A stretch of DNA of 64,000 nucleotides, taken from Mycobacterium sp. 3519A. GTDB taxonomy: Bacteria; Actinomycetota; Actinomycetes; Mycobacteriales; Mycobacteriaceae. The stretch is from positions 740,923 to 804,922 of the forward strand of contig NZ_OESG01000014.1 in assembly GCF_900240945.1 (NCBI RefSeq), written 5' to 3'. A program made the translations under genes and the position numbers. The first letter of the stretch is position 1; each line of letters starts with the position of its first letter. The notes beneath the pieces are model-generated. The model was given only the letters and a program-made list of their open reading frames with translations, was not told the DNA's origin and did not search any database. Positions 26,501-35,863 of this stretch are shown here, one piece after another.

Positions 26501-27319
26501 AATGGCGACCAACAGCACGGCCGTCTGCGCGAACACCCCGAGCGTCGTACCGATCCCGAGCACCAGCAGTTTGGCGTTGCCCATCTCGACGGGATCCAGC
26601 GAAAGTTCGCCGGGCACAAGGACGTACAGGCCCAGCGTGGCGATTGCCACGACGTTGTTGACCACCGGCGCCCACGCGGGCGGCCCAAACACGTTGCGGG
26701 TGTTCAGGATCGCCATGAACACCGACGACAACCCGTAGAACAGCACCTGCGGCAGCAGCAGATAGGCGAACGCCGTCGTCAGCGACCGGTTGACTTGAGG
26801 GTCGCTGCCCAGCATCAGCCGGACCAGCAGGGGAGCGGCGGCCACCGAGAGCACGGTGACGACCACCAGCAGCGCGGTGGCCAGCGTGACGAGTCGCCTG
26901 ACAAAGGCGGTGCCGCCGTCGGGGTCGTCGCGCTCGGCGCGCGCCAGCACGGGAACGAAGATGGCCGTGAACGTCGCCTCGAGCACCAGCGCGGCGATCA
27001 GGTTGGGCAGCTGATTGGCCACCGAGAAGGCCGACGACAGCGCCGCACCGAGGATCGCGGCCAACAGCACGATGCGGGTGAAGCCGGTGATCCGGCTGAC
27101 CAGCGTCGCGAACGCCATGCCCCACGACCGGGACACCACCGCGGCGTCGGACAGCTCAGGGCGGCCTGCCCGCCGTCGCGGGGCGGGCCCGCGCGGCAAC
27201 CGCTGCGGTGGCGGCCTGCGCGGCGGCGGGTAGGCAGGGGCCCGCGGCGGGGAGTGCCGCGGCGGCACCTTGTTGAACGGGGGGGGCTGCGGCGGGCGGG
27301 GGCCGCCGATGGTGCTCAC
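23573..27319 (-). CDS. murJ: MurJ lipid II flippase fused to a pseudokinase and extracytoplasmic domain (Rv3910 type)
   Basis: 1248 residues, GTG at 27319 overlapping the upstream stop (GTGA). A Pro/Arg-rich cytoplasmic start (1-55) is followed by the MurJ/MviN domain with about 14 membrane helices (60-580; RSWGMAFATLVSRITGFTRIVLLA), which exports lipid II. A disordered linker (580-755) leads to a kinase-like domain (765-1000) that lacks the HRD and DFG residues (SIDHPSRIRV and ALAFPAT stand there), so it is a pseudokinase. One more membrane helix (about 1043-1065) and a C-terminal outer domain (1100-1248) resembling discoidin folds complete it. In mycobacteria the pseudokinase is known to bind FhaA after PknB phosphorylation. 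Confidence 0.93.
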   Translation of the reverse strand: MSTIGGPRPPQPPPFNKVPPRHSPPRAPAYPPPRRPPPQRLPRGPAPRRRAGRPELSDAAVVSRSWGMAFATLVSRITGFTRIVLLAAILGAALSSAFSVANQLPNLIAALVLEATFTAIFVPVLARAERDDPDGGTAFVRRLVTLATALLVVVTVLSVAAAPLLVRLMLGSDPQVNRSLTTAFAYLLLPQVLFYGLSSVFMAILNTRNVFGPPAWAPVVNNVVAIATLGLYVLVPGELSLDPVEMGNAKLLVLGIGTTLGVFAQTAVLLVAIRQERISLRPLWGIDARLKKFGTMASAMVLYVLISQIGLIVGNQIASEAAASGPAIYNYTWLVLMLPFGMIGVTVLTVVMPRLSRNAAADDIPAVLADLSLATRLTMVTLIPIVAIMTVGGPAIGTALFAYGNFGETDAGYLGMAITLSAFTLIPYALVLLALRVFYAREQPWTPIILIVVITTVKIVASLLAPHLTDDRELVAGYLGLANGLGFLAGATVGYFLLRASLHAPGGRLISLAVVRTILVTITASLVAGLIAHIVDQLLGLESLTRNWGGGGSLLRLTVLGVIMVPIIVGVMLAARVPDAQAALAAVRRRLGRGGGPAPGGQGGVAAPQVAPPDRPRPGGPLTYADQRNSFASRHRQFPAAARREPPANVAGDWLRKGPAVTDDQATGAAPGTDGTATTKIPRPPAPDSAPAEDFAPDVPAEPAETPAHETAEANGTAPMPMSGRPPADYGGDPTREAMSFAPPREPAIESATSDEDVHLIPGASIAGGRYRLLVFHGGPPNLQFWQALDTALDRQVALTFVDPDATLPDDQLQEILSRTMKLSRLDMPGVARVLDVTSTGSGGLVVSEWIRGGSLAEVAETSPSPIGGARAIQSLAAAAEAAHRSGVALSIDHPSRIRVSIEGDVALAFPATLPDATPEDDIRGIGAALYALLVNRWPLAESGVRSGLANADVDAAGQPVEPRAVDRDIPFQISAAAARAVQEGGGIRSAPTLLNLLQQATAVADRTELIEPVDEPTAAPPARYRGAPADDPESARRRRKGLLIGLGVGGAIIVVALVVLASVLSRIFGDVGGGLGGDQLGLNAPTTSAQANGGASTGSVVKPVRVTVFSPEGEADAPDEAGKAIDGNPATAWPIDTYTDPVPFPNFKNGVGLMLQLPQPTKLGEVTIDLDSTGTAVQIRASQTPTPASLDDTTVLVGATTLKPGSNTIKVDNPTPTSNVLVWVSTLGQVDGKSRSDIAEITLKAAS

Positions 27320-29727
27320 GTGTCCCCACCCGAGGAGCGGCTGACCGCGGGCGGCGGCGATTCGTCGACGTCGTCGGTATAGGCGATCGCGACGTCGATC
27401 GGATCGGGCCGGTCGAGGTCGGCGCGGTCGGGTTGACCCCGCCACCGGTGCCACAGCCGGCGGCTGACCAGCAGCGCCAGCACCGCCCCGCCGGTCAGCG
27501 TGATGAAGAACAGCACCTTGCCGTAGGCGTTGGAGTGCACCGAGAGCCGCACCGGCTCACCAAGCGGCAGGCCGTCGGCGGTGCGCAGCGCGACGTCCAC
27601 CGCGACGCGCTGGGTGAAGTGCACCTCGATCGGCACCTTCAGGGGCAGGAAGCCGGGCGGCAGCACGATCTCGCCCATATCGGTCACCGTCATCCCGGGC
27701 GGCGCGTCGATCTGCAGCCGGACCCGGATCGGCACCGGCAGGTCGTTGCGCAGCGCCAGCGGCAGCGGACTGTGCTCGGTGGCCAGGGTGTAGGAGCCGC
27801 CGGGGTTGACGATCGTGACCGCCCCGAACAGGTCGTCGACGGTGCGGCCGACGGTCGTCAGCCGCTGCTGCGCCAGCCCGTTGCGGGCATCCGGCGGCAC
27901 CGACTGGCTCAGCGCCCGCAGCAGGTCCTCCCGCAGCGGCGCCGTGTACTGCGGGCCGGTCAGCCCGGTGCGCTCGTCGGTGGTCAAGGCGCCCGTCAAC
28001 CCCCACAGCCGCCCGGTCGCGGCGGCGATGCCCGAGACGACACCGTCGTCGAACCGGCCGCGCGGATTGCCGAGGTCACCGTCGGGCATCGGGGCGAGGT
28101 CGTCGGGGGCGATGGTGTTGGTCTCGCTGATCACCGCCGTCAACGGCCGCGGCACCGCCAGGCCGGCGTGGATGGCCGATGCGACGGCGGTGAGGATCGC
28201 CTGCGCGTCGTCGGGGGACAGGTTCCACGTCAGCGGCGGGGTCAGCAGTTGGGAGCGCGGTTCGGTGTCGGGGTGAAGACCACGCCACAACAGGGAACCC
28301 AGCGCGTCCTGGCGGCGGGCCACCTGCGAGTCGTGCTTGACCGGAATGTCAAGCGACGGATCGAGATACGACGGCGACGCCGGATCCGTCCCGGCTCCAG
28401 CGAGTGCGGCCCCGACCATCGGGTCGAACGGCGCGACGGCCACTTGAGGGGTGTACCGCACCGGCTGCACGTCGGCTGTCGAGGGCTCGCCGGTGGCGGA
28501 GTCTTGCGCGGGGCTGTTGGCCGCGCCGATCGCGACGGTCGGGCCCTGCGCTGAAAGCAACTCGACGGCGGGCCGGGTCAGCGGTCCGTCGCCAACGAGC
28601 GTCGCGCCGCGCGTCGTGGCGACGCCGAGGATCTGATCGACGATGTCGGCGGCGCCCTTGGTGGCGATCGTGCTCAGGCCTGGGTCGTCGACCCGCTGGA
28701 GTGCGTCGAGGTCGGCCTGCGCATAGGTGGTCGACGCCACGCACATGCGCTGGGCCAGCGCCTTGAGCCGGTTGAGCCACGCGACCGCGGCCGCCTGGCC
28801 TGCGCCGGGATGCGTCGGCGTGCCGGGGCCCGCGTCCGGTGCGTCGTTGACGACGTAGCCGCCCGTCATCGCGTTGACGGTGACCAGCAGATCGGGGTCG
28901 ACGGCAAGGCACATGGCGTTGCGCACCTCGCCGCCGGGGTCGACGGGCGGGCTGGTGGCGAACTCGACGGCCGACAGCAGGATGTCCAGCCGCCCGCCGG
29001 GCGCCAGCGACGTCGCGAGGTCGTCGTCGATCAACCGCACCGGTGTGGTGCCGCCTGGCGCGCCCGCGGCCAGCCGGGGCTTGTCGGCCAACGGCCAGAA
29101 CATGGTCAACCGGACCGGTTTGGAGGTGTCGGGTGGCACCACCGCCGTCACCGCGTCGGCCGGGGTCTCGGCGGCGGGCTCGGGCGGAACGCCGAGCACA
29201 GGAAGCAGGAAGCGGGCGTCGTCGAGCCGGGCGGGTTCGCCGTAGTCGGGGGTGCCGTTGACGTTGACCATGACCGGGTACACGCCGGGTTTGTCGATCT
29301 GCAGCGACGGCAGCTCCGCGGACCGCAGTGGATAGCTCAGTGTGAACGGAACAGCTTGTCCGCGAACCAATTCCGGCGCCAGCGTGATGAAATCGGCGAC
29401 GGGTTCGTATTGGTCGACGTTGCCCGTCAGATTGGTGCGCAGCCCGGCCGACGAGGTCACCGCGGCGGCGTGCTCGAGGCGCACCACCACATCGCGGACC
29501 GGCCGATCGCCGACATTGGCGACCGATCCGGTGACGGTGACCAACGGCTCGCTGGTGGTGGTGACGACCTCGGGGGTGATGCGGTCGATGCGGATCTGAA
29601 GGAACGGCGCCGCGCCCGGCTCAGCCGCGGCGGCGCGCGGGAATGCGATCGGGCTGGCGATGAGCGTCAGCAGCGCCAGGGCGGCGAGCAGTCGCGCCAG
29701 CACCACTGTCACGGCCCTTGTCCGCAC
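27316..29727 (-). CDS. Secreted/membrane-anchored DUF6049-type protein (Rv3909 type)
   Basis: 803 residues, GTG at 29727; a second GTG at 29712 overlapping the Nudix stop codon is also possible. A signal peptide (about 1-35, ending RAAAAE) is followed by a large extracytoplasmic region and one C-terminal membrane helix ([24 protein letters not shown]) with a basic cytoplasmic tail. The N-terminal part looks like an Ig-type domain ([24 protein letters not shown]). The gene is always linked to murJ in mycobacteria, overlapping it by 4 bases here, which suggests a role in envelope synthesis; no activity is known to me. Confidence 0.85.
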   Translation of the reverse strand: MRTRAVTVVLARLLAALALLTLIASPIAFPRAAAAEPGAAPFLQIRIDRITPEVVTTTSEPLVTVTGSVANVGDRPVRDVVVRLEHAAAVTSSAGLRTNLTGNVDQYEPVADFITLAPELVRGQAVPFTLSYPLRSAELPSLQIDKPGVYPVMVNVNGTPDYGEPARLDDARFLLPVLGVPPEPAAETPADAVTAVVPPDTSKPVRLTMFWPLADKPRLAAGAPGGTTPVRLIDDDLATSLAPGGRLDILLSAVEFATSPPVDPGGEVRNAMCLAVDPDLLVTVNAMTGGYVVNDAPDAGPGTPTHPGAGQAAAVAWLNRLKALAQRMCVASTTYAQADLDALQRVDDPGLSTIATKGAADIVDQILGVATTRGATLVGDGPLTRPAVELLSAQGPTVAIGAANSPAQDSATGEPSTADVQPVRYTPQVAVAPFDPMVGAALAGAGTDPASPSYLDPSLDIPVKHDSQVARRQDALGSLLWRGLHPDTEPRSQLLTPPLTWNLSPDDAQAILTAVASAIHAGLAVPRPLTAVISETNTIAPDDLAPMPDGDLGNPRGRFDDGVVSGIAAATGRLWGLTGALTTDERTGLTGPQYTAPLREDLLRALSQSVPPDARNGLAQQRLTTVGRTVDDLFGAVTIVNPGGSYTLATEHSPLPLALRNDLPVPIRVRLQIDAPPGMTVTDMGEIVLPPGFLPLKVPIEVHFTQRVAVDVALRTADGLPLGEPVRLSVHSNAYGKVLFFITLTGGAVLALLVSRRLWHRWRGQPDRADLDRPDPIDVAIAYTDDVDESPPPAVSRSSGGDT

Positions 29728-30467
29728 CCGTTCGTCCGGCGAGATGGCTGTTCGTCGGGACGGCGGTTGCGGGTGTGCGAGTGCGTCTGGGCGCGCCTGC
29801 GCGGTGAGGTCCGCGGCAGTGGCGGCAATGCGGCTGGCCCATCCGCATGCAACTTGTCGATCAGCTCACCGGCGACCTCGGCGAGCCGTCGTTCGTCGGC
29901 GTAGGCCAGCCGCGAGGGCAACTCCCGCAGCGGCACCCACGCCACCTCGCTGACCTCGACGTCTTCGTCGGACAGTTCACCGCCGAGGAACCGCATCAAA
30001 TAGTGGTGCACGGTCTTGTGCACGCGGCGCCCCTCGGTGACGAACCAGTAGTCGATGCTGCCGAGCGCGGCCAGCACGCTGCCCTGGATACCGGTCTCCT
30101 CGGCGACTTCCCGGATAGCGGTCTGTTCTGCGGTCTCACCCAGTTCGATGTGGCCCTTGGGCAGTGACCACAGCATGCGGCCCCGCCGGTCGATGCGCCC
30201 GATCAGCGCCGCGACCTGGGTCTCCTTCGGGCCATCGATGCCGTCGATCACCAGCCCGCCCGCCGAGGTTTCGTGCACGGTGCGCAGCCGGTCGGTGGGC
30301 CGGCGCGGACGGGATTTCTGCGGTTTGGCCTGACCGTTGGTCTGATCCTGCTTACTCGACAGTGCTTTGGCGTTGCGGTGTTCGGTCGATTCGGGCGGGC
30401 CTGCCGCGCGTCGGCCGCGGCGCCTCCCCCGGCGCCGTCGTGGTTTGGCCTGCTCGCCGTCCGACAC
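29709..30467 (-). CDS. Nudix hydrolase (MutT4/Rv3908 type)
   Basis: 252 residues, GTG at 30467. The Nudix box [23 protein letters not shown] is complete, so it should hydrolyse a nucleoside diphosphate derivative with Mg2+. The 55-residue N-terminal extension is very basic ([11 protein letters not shown]) and the C-terminal 30 residues are also basic, which suggests nucleic-acid or membrane contact. TACCAT lies 7 bases before the GTG, so the mRNA may be leaderless. It heads the run to the murJ fusion gene by overlapping stop and start codons. The true substrate cannot be read from sequence. Confidence 0.9.
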   Translation of the reverse strand: MSDGEQAKPRRRRGRRRGRRAAGPPESTEHRNAKALSSKQDQTNGQAKPQKSRPRRPTDRLRTVHETSAGGLVIDGIDGPKETQVAALIGRIDRRGRMLWSLPKGHIELGETAEQTAIREVAEETGIQGSVLAALGSIDYWFVTEGRRVHKTVHHYLMRFLGGELSDEDVEVSEVAWVPLRELPSRLAYADERRLAEVAGELIDKLHADGPAALPPLPRTSPRRRAQTHSHTRNRRPDEQPSRRTNGCGQGP

Positions 30468-30474
30468 CTAAGCG

Positions 30475-30480
30475 ATGGTA
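30475..30480 (-). promoter_or_regulatory. -10 element for leaderless Nudix gene transcript
   Basis: TACCAT (30480-30475) followed by seven bases and the GTG at 30467. The spacing puts transcription start on or next to the G of the start codon, and there is no Shine-Dalgarno sequence. Confidence 0.5.
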
Positions 30481-30562
30481 GCTGCCATGAAGTTTCGGCC
30501 CCGCCGCACTCACCGGTCGTGACTGACCCGTTGCACATTCGCGGCCTGTGGCACCGTCAGAT

Positions 30563-30568
30563 TAGGGT
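30563..30568 (+). promoter_or_regulatory. -10 element for pcnA, probably leaderless
   Basis: TAGGGT, eight bases before the pcnA GTG at 30577, with no ribosome binding site between. Confidence 0.4.
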
Positions 30569-30576
30569 TATCGAAC

Positions 30577-32025
30577 GTGCCCGAATCTGCTGCTGATGCC
30601 GAACTGCTGGCCGGCGCCGCCAAGGCGTTGAACCGCCACAGCGCACTGCTGAGCGAACTGGGCGCAATCTTCGCTGACGCCGGCCACGAGTTGTATCTCG
30701 TCGGCGGCAGCGTGCGCGATGCGCTGTTGGGTCGGCTCGACAGCGACCTGGATTTCACCACCGACGCGCGGCCCGAGCAGATGCAGAAGTTGCTCCGCTC
30801 GTGGGCCGACGCGCTATGGGACACCGGCATCGAGTTCGGCACCCTCGGCGTCGGCAAGAACGGCCTGCGGCTGGAACTGACCACGTTTCGCGCCGACTCC
30901 TACGATCAGGTGTCGCGCAACCCGGAGGTGCGGTTCGGCGACCGACTCGAGGACGATCTGGTTCGCCGCGACTTCACCGTCAACGCGATGGCCGTGCGCA
31001 TCACGCCGACCGGGCCCGCCGAATTCCTCGATCCCCTCGGCGGTTTGGCGGCGCTCAGGGACAAGGTGCTCGACACCCCCTCGCGACCGGAGGTGTCCTT
31101 CGGCGACGACCCGCTGCGGATGCTGCGGGCCGCGCGGTTCGTCTCGCAACTCGGCTTCACCGTCGCGCCGCGGGTGCTGACCGCATTGCTCGAGATGGCG
31201 CCGCAATTGAGCCGCATCACGGTCGAGCGCGTCGCCGCGGAACTGGACAAGCTGCTGCTCGGGGCCGACCCGGTCGCGGGCATCGATCTGATGGTGCAGA
31301 CCGGTCTCGGCGACGTGGTGCTGCCCGAGGTGGGCGGTATGCGGATGGCCATCGACGAACATCATCAGCACAAGGACGTCTACTGGCATTCGCTGACGGT
31401 CTTGCGGCAAGCTATCGCCCTCGAGGATGACGGGCCGGATCTGGTGCTGCGGTGGGCGGCGCTGCTGCACGACATCGGCAAGCCGGCCACCCGCAAGCAC
31501 GAGGCCGACGGAGGCGTCAGCTTCCACCACCACGAGGTCGTCGGCGCCAAGATGGTGCGCAAGCGGATGCGGGCGCTGCGCTACTCCAAGCAGATGGTCG
31601 ACGACGTGTCCCAGCTGGTGTACCTGCACCTGCGCTTCCACGGATACGGCGACGGCAAGTGGACCGACTCGGCGGTGCGCCGATACGTCACCGACGCGGG
31701 TCCGCTGCTTTCCAGGCTGCACAAGCTGGTGCGCGCCGACTGCACCACCCGCAACAAGCGGCGCGCGGCGCGGCTACAGGCCAACTACGACAACCTGGAG
31801 CGCCGCATCGAGGAGTTGGCCGCCAAGGAGGATCTCGCGCGGGTGCGGCCCGACCTCGACGGCAACGAGATCATGAAGATCCTCGGCATACCCGCAGGCC
31901 CCGAAGTGGGGGAGGCGTGGCGGTATCTGAAGGAGCTGCGACTGGACCGCGGGCCGTTGAGCCATGACGAGGCGGTTGACGAGTTGACCAAGTGGTGGAA
32001 CGCGCGAGGCGGCCGCGACGTCTGA
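30577..32025 (+). CDS. pcnA: CCA tRNA nucleotidyltransferase
   Basis: 482 residues, GTG at 30577. It adds or repairs the CCA end of tRNAs; both tRNAs in this window lack an encoded CCA. The nucleotidyltransferase core has LVGGSVRDALLG and DSDLDFTTDA (metal-binding Asp pair), then RRDFTVNAMA and DDPLRMLRAARF. A C-terminal HD domain (LLHDIGKPATRK, FHHHEVVGAKM) implies an added phosphohydrolase activity. Annotated as PcnA (Rv3907c) in M. tuberculosis though the architecture is that of a CCA enzyme. Confidence 0.95.
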   Translation: MPESAADAELLAGAAKALNRHSALLSELGAIFADAGHELYLVGGSVRDALLGRLDSDLDFTTDARPEQMQKLLRSWADALWDTGIEFGTLGVGKNGLRLELTTFRADSYDQVSRNPEVRFGDRLEDDLVRRDFTVNAMAVRITPTGPAEFLDPLGGLAALRDKVLDTPSRPEVSFGDDPLRMLRAARFVSQLGFTVAPRVLTALLEMAPQLSRITVERVAAELDKLLLGADPVAGIDLMVQTGLGDVVLPEVGGMRMAIDEHHQHKDVYWHSLTVLRQAIALEDDGPDLVLRWAALLHDIGKPATRKHEADGGVSFHHHEVVGAKMVRKRMRALRYSKQMVDDVSQLVYLHLRFHGYGDGKWTDSAVRRYVTDAGPLLSRLHKLVRADCTTRNKRRAARLQANYDNLERRIEELAAKEDLARVRPDLDGNEIMKILGIPAGPEVGEAWRYLKELRLDRGPLSHDEAVDELTKWWNARGGRDV

Positions 32026-32031
32026 TCAATC

Positions 32032-32520
32032 GTGGAGTACTGCCTTGGCGATCCGGACGGCTCGGCGACCATGTGGACTGCCGACCCGAATGTCGATATC
32101 GACGGCGATGGCGCGCTGGACGCGGTCGGGCTGGATTTCGACGGCGACGGCGTGATCGACGACGCGATGGCCGACCTGGACGGCGACGGGCTGGCCGAAC
32201 ACATGGTCCGCGACCACGACGCGCAGGCCGCGTTCTTCACCGACGACGGCACCGGCACCTGGGCGGTCAGCGTCGACAGGGCCGGCCAATTGCGGTGGTT
32301 CGGCCTCGACGGCATCGAGCACACAGGCGGACCCATGGTCGATGTCGACGGTGACGGACAACTCGACGACCGGCTGTCGGATATCGACGGCGACGGGTTG
32401 GCGGATCGCGCCCTCTCCGGCGACGTGGCATATGTGGACACCGATGGTGACGGCAACTGGGACGTCAAGCTCGCCGATTCCGACGGCGACGGCAGGGCCG
32501 ACGCGGCCAGCCAGCTATAG
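32032..32520 (+). CDS. DxDGDG repeat protein, putative calcium-binding (Rv3906c type)
   Basis: 162 residues, GTG at 32032, six bases after the pcnA stop. The sequence is extremely acidic and contains seven DxDGDGxxD loops (DIDGDGALD, DFDGDGVID, DLDGDGLAE, DVDGDGQLD, DIDGDGLAD, DTDGDGNWD, DSDGDGRAD), the calcium-loop pattern of EF-hand, dockerin and thrombospondin type 3 repeats. A middle segment FFTDDGTGTWAVSVDRAGQLRWFGLDG breaks the array. There is no signal peptide at this start, so its location is unclear. Its last codons overlap the end of the convergent cyclase gene. Confidence 0.75.
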   Translation: MEYCLGDPDGSATMWTADPNVDIDGDGALDAVGLDFDGDGVIDDAMADLDGDGLAEHMVRDHDAQAAFFTDDGTGTWAVSVDRAGQLRWFGLDGIEHTGGPMVDVDGDGQLDDRLSDIDGDGLADRALSGDVAYVDTDGDGNWDVKLADSDGDGRADAASQL

Positions 32521-35500
32521 CTGATCGAGAAGCGCCTTCGCATCGATCAAATCGGCGGTGTCGAAGCCCTCGGTGAACCAGTCGTAGACGGGCGCCAGCA
32601 GCGCGCGAGCATCGTCGATTCGGTTCTGCTGCAACCACAGCCGGGCGAGGCTGATCGCCGCGCGCAGCTCGAAGGACTTCGCCCGCCGCTCCCGTGCGGC
32701 GGTCAAGGCGTGACGGAAGCACGGTTCGGCTTGTGCGGGATCGTGTGTGCTACCGAACAACAGCTCGCCTTTGACCCGATGCGCCTCGGCCTCATAGAGA
32801 TGTTCGGAATTGCGCCGCGCCCAGCCAAGCGCCTCCTCTGCAGCCGCCAGTCCCTCGTCGAACTGTTCGAGTTGAAGATGTGCATCGGCCAACAGCGCAT
32901 AGAACCATGGCCACACCGCGCCGATATTGGCCGCCCTGCGTCGTGACATCGCTTCGCGGATGTCCGCGATCCCCGAGGGCACGTCACCCTCTTGTGCGGT
33001 CGCCCACCCACGGGGGAGAAGGCACCACAACCACACCGCGTCCAGACCATGTTCGGCGGATATCGCGAGCGCCTCCTCGGCCTGAGTGCGTGCGCTCACG
33101 GTGTCGCGCCGCAGTTGCGAAAGCTGAGCGGCGAACAGAAGTGTTATCGCAATGCTGTACGGATGGGCGAGCGCTCGGGCGTGCGCGATCGTCCGTTCCA
33201 TGGTCTGCACCGCCAGGGCCGGGTAGCCAAGGGCCCAGTGCGCGAGCGCGCTGACATATCCACAGACGACTCCGGAATCCTGGCTGTAGCGCATCAGGCA
33301 GATACGGTGCTGGTCGGGATGGTAGAGCGCCAAACCCGCACGGCTGTGCTCGAGGGCGTCCGCGAAATCGCCTTGCCACCATGCGGTATAGGCCAGCATC
33401 CGGTGTCCGACGGCGAGTACCAGCGGATCGCCTTGCGGCTGTGCCAACTCGAGGAATTCCTCGGCCAAGGCCCTGGCCTCGCGCAGCTTACCGTGCACCA
33501 TCTGCCCGTACCCGAAACCGGCCAACGCCGGGAATAGTTCAGGAGTGCTGCCCCCACGGCGCGCCAACTCGAGCGCCTTGGCGTGAATGTCCTCGACGGC
33601 CTGGGGTCCGCGAATGAAACTCACAGCCGGGGCCAGGACTAGCTGAAGAGACAGTTCCAGTTGGGCGTGTTGCGGTGTATCAGGAAGCGCGGCAAGCAAT
33701 TCCAGTCCGCGGCTCGCATGGCTGGCCGCCTCGTGGTTCGCATACCGTTGCAGTGCGCGCTGTGCTGCGATCTGCCAGTAGGGAATGGCTTGTTCCGTCA
33801 ACCCGGCTTCCGTGTAATGGTGCGCCAGCAGTTCGGGCCGCGTCTGAACCGTCGCGGGGAAGCGAGATGCCAGCACGTCGGCGACGCGATGATGATGCTG
33901 TTGGCGGGCGCTCTTCAACAGCGACTGATAAGCGGACTCCTGCACGAGCGCGTGCTTGAAGCGGTAGGTCGCCTCAGGCGGCTCACCGTGTTGGTAGAAG
34001 AACTCGGCCGCGACCAGTCGCTCGAGACCATCACGCAGGGCATCGTCGTCCAGTGGCGAAACCGCCTGCAGCAGTTGATAACTGAACTCGCGGCCGAGGA
34101 CCGCGCCCAGTTGCGCCAATCCTTTGACCGGCGCCAGCCGGTCGAGGCGAGCCATCAACGAGTCCTGCAGGGTGTTCGGGATCGCCAGTGGCGGGAGCGG
34201 ACCCATCAGTGCGTAGCGGCCCACGCGTTCTTCGAGCATGCCCGACTCCAACAGCATCTTTGTGAGTTCCTCGATGAACAACGGCACCCCGTCGGTCTTG
34301 GCGACCACCTCCGAGACGACCTGCGGCGGTAGCGATTTCCCTCGCGCCACCTGGTGAGCCAATTCGACCGAGGCGTCGCTGGGCAGGCGGTTGAGATCGA
34401 CCACACTGACGTTGGGGGCGTCACGCCACGGCGGTGAGAAGTCGGGACGGCAGGTGAACACCGCCATGATCGGCGCGGCGACGATCGCATCGACCACCAT
34501 GGACAAGTAATCCAGGGTCGTCGGATCGATCCAGTGCAGATCTTCGACGATCAGCATCACCGGCTGTTTCTGTGCCCTGCGGAGCGGAATCGCCGTCAGG
34601 GCGCGCAGGGTTTCCAGCTTCTGTTGATCTGCGGGTAGGTCTGGTGACACATAGTCGGCGCCGAGCGGAATCGAGAGCAGGGAGCAGAACAGCGGAACCG
34701 TCTCCGGCAGCGAGAAGCCGCTTTCGACCAGGAAGCCCTCCAGCTTGGTCAGCTTCTGTGCCGGCGAGTCATCGCGTCCGAAGCGCAACACGATCCGCTC
34801 CATCAGATCGATCACGGGATAGAACGCGGTGTGTTGGTAGTACGGCGAGCACTGCATATGCGTGAACCAAGCTTGTCGGGACGACGCGTAGTCCGTCAGT
34901 TCCTTGACCAACCGCGACTTGCCGATGCCCGCCTCACCGGTGATCACGACCACCTGGCCGTGGCCGTCGACCACCTGACCCCAGATCTGCTCGACCAGCG
35001 CAACCTCGGCGTCCCGGCCCACCAGCGGGGTGAGCCCGGTGGTGGCGAGCGCCTCCAGTCGGGTTCGCGCTGTGCTTTCGTAGAGCACCCGATACACCTG
35101 AAGCGGGGCGGAAATCCCTTTGAGCGGTGGCGTGCCCAGGGACTCGTATGCGAACAGTCCACCGAGTATCTGGTGCGTGGTGGTCCCGATCACCAGTGTG
35201 TTCGGTTCGGCGACCGCCTCGAGTCTGGCCGCGATGTTCGGTGTGTCGCCGACGACCATGTCCTCCTGACCGGTCCCGCCGACTTCTTCGCCGACGACGA
35301 CCAGTCCGGTGTGGCAGCCGATCCGCACCGCGAGTGACACCCCGTACTTTTCGGAAAGGGCGGGGTTGAGCTGCCCGACGGCGTCGATGATGCCGAGACC
35401 GGCGCGGACAGCGCGCTGCGCGTCGTCTTCGTGGGCATGGGGATAACCGAAGTAGACGAGTAGGCCGTCACCGAGGTACTGAGCGATGTGGCCGTCGAAG

Positions 35501-35826
35501 CGGGCGATCACCTTCGCGCATGCGTCGTAGTAGGACGTGACGATCTCGCGCCATTCCTCAGGATCGAACTGACTGGCCAACGACGTCGATCCGACGAGGT
35601 CGCAGAAAAACATGGTCAGCTGGCGCCGTTCGCCGTGATGTTCGGCGGTCCAGACCAGCCCCTGCCCCTCCTCGGTGACGCCGGGGTGGGCGAACAGCAA
35701 TTCGGTCCGCAGCGCGTCCAGTCGCGCGTCGTCGAGGCCGAAGTGCTCCTTCAAAGCGCGGTAAGACACGCGGCCACGGCTGCGCAGAAGTTCGACCATC
35801 TCATCGAACACCGCGTAAAAGTCCAC
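32515..35826 (-). CDS. Class III nucleotide cyclase-AAA ATPase-TPR protein, copy 1
   Basis: 1103 residues, GTG at 35826. Order: a 60-residue winged-helix-like N-terminal module (SRGRVSYRALKEHFGLDDARL), a class III adenylate/guanylate cyclase domain (65-250), an AAA/STAND ATPase (270-650; Walker A GEAGIGKS at 297-304, Walker B VMLIVEDLHWID), then TPR-like helical repeats to the end. The cyclase keeps metal residues Asp76 and Asp120 and Asn197/Arg201, but the base-specifying Lys and Asp positions are Gln116 and Met190, so the substrate is uncertain. No membrane or signal segment. Probably a large signalling protein coupling ligand sensing by TPR to cyclase output. Tandem with a paralogue. Confidence 0.88.
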   Translation of the reverse strand: MDFYAVFDEMVELLRSRGRVSYRALKEHFGLDDARLDALRTELLFAHPGVTEEGQGLVWTAEHHGERRQLTMFFCDLVGSTSLASQFDPEEWREIVTSYYDACAKVIARFDGHIAQYLGDGLLVYFGYPHAHEDDAQRAVRAGLGIIDAVGQLNPALSEKYGVSLAVRIGCHTGLVVVGEEVGGTGQEDMVVGDTPNIAARLEAVAEPNTLVIGTTTHQILGGLFAYESLGTPPLKGISAPLQVYRVLYESTARTRLEALATTGLTPLVGRDAEVALVEQIWGQVVDGHGQVVVITGEAGIGKSRLVKELTDYASSRQAWFTHMQCSPYYQHTAFYPVIDLMERIVLRFGRDDSPAQKLTKLEGFLVESGFSLPETVPLFCSLLSIPLGADYVSPDLPADQQKLETLRALTAIPLRRAQKQPVMLIVEDLHWIDPTTLDYLSMVVDAIVAAPIMAVFTCRPDFSPPWRDAPNVSVVDLNRLPSDASVELAHQVARGKSLPPQVVSEVVAKTDGVPLFIEELTKMLLESGMLEERVGRYALMGPLPPLAIPNTLQDSLMARLDRLAPVKGLAQLGAVLGREFSYQLLQAVSPLDDDALRDGLERLVAAEFFYQHGEPPEATYRFKHALVQESAYQSLLKSARQQHHHRVADVLASRFPATVQTRPELLAHHYTEAGLTEQAIPYWQIAAQRALQRYANHEAASHASRGLELLAALPDTPQHAQLELSLQLVLAPAVSFIRGPQAVEDIHAKALELARRGGSTPELFPALAGFGYGQMVHGKLREARALAEEFLELAQPQGDPLVLAVGHRMLAYTAWWQGDFADALEHSRAGLALYHPDQHRICLMRYSQDSGVVCGYVSALAHWALGYPALAVQTMERTIAHARALAHPYSIAITLLFAAQLSQLRRDTVSARTQAEEALAISAEHGLDAVWLWCLLPRGWATAQEGDVPSGIADIREAMSRRRAANIGAVWPWFYALLADAHLQLEQFDEGLAAAEEALGWARRNSEHLYEAEAHRVKGELLFGSTHDPAQAEPCFRHALTAARERRAKSFELRAAISLARLWLQQNRIDDARALLAPVYDWFTEGFDTADLIDAKALLDQL

Positions 35827-35863
35827 GACGTGCCCCCCGGCGTGCCTCGCTCGAAACGAAGCG

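Noticed and set aside
25721..27382. 553-codon open frame opposite the MurJ region
   Set aside because: His/Gln/Arg-rich composition without motifs; the minus-strand MurJ reading is unmistakable.
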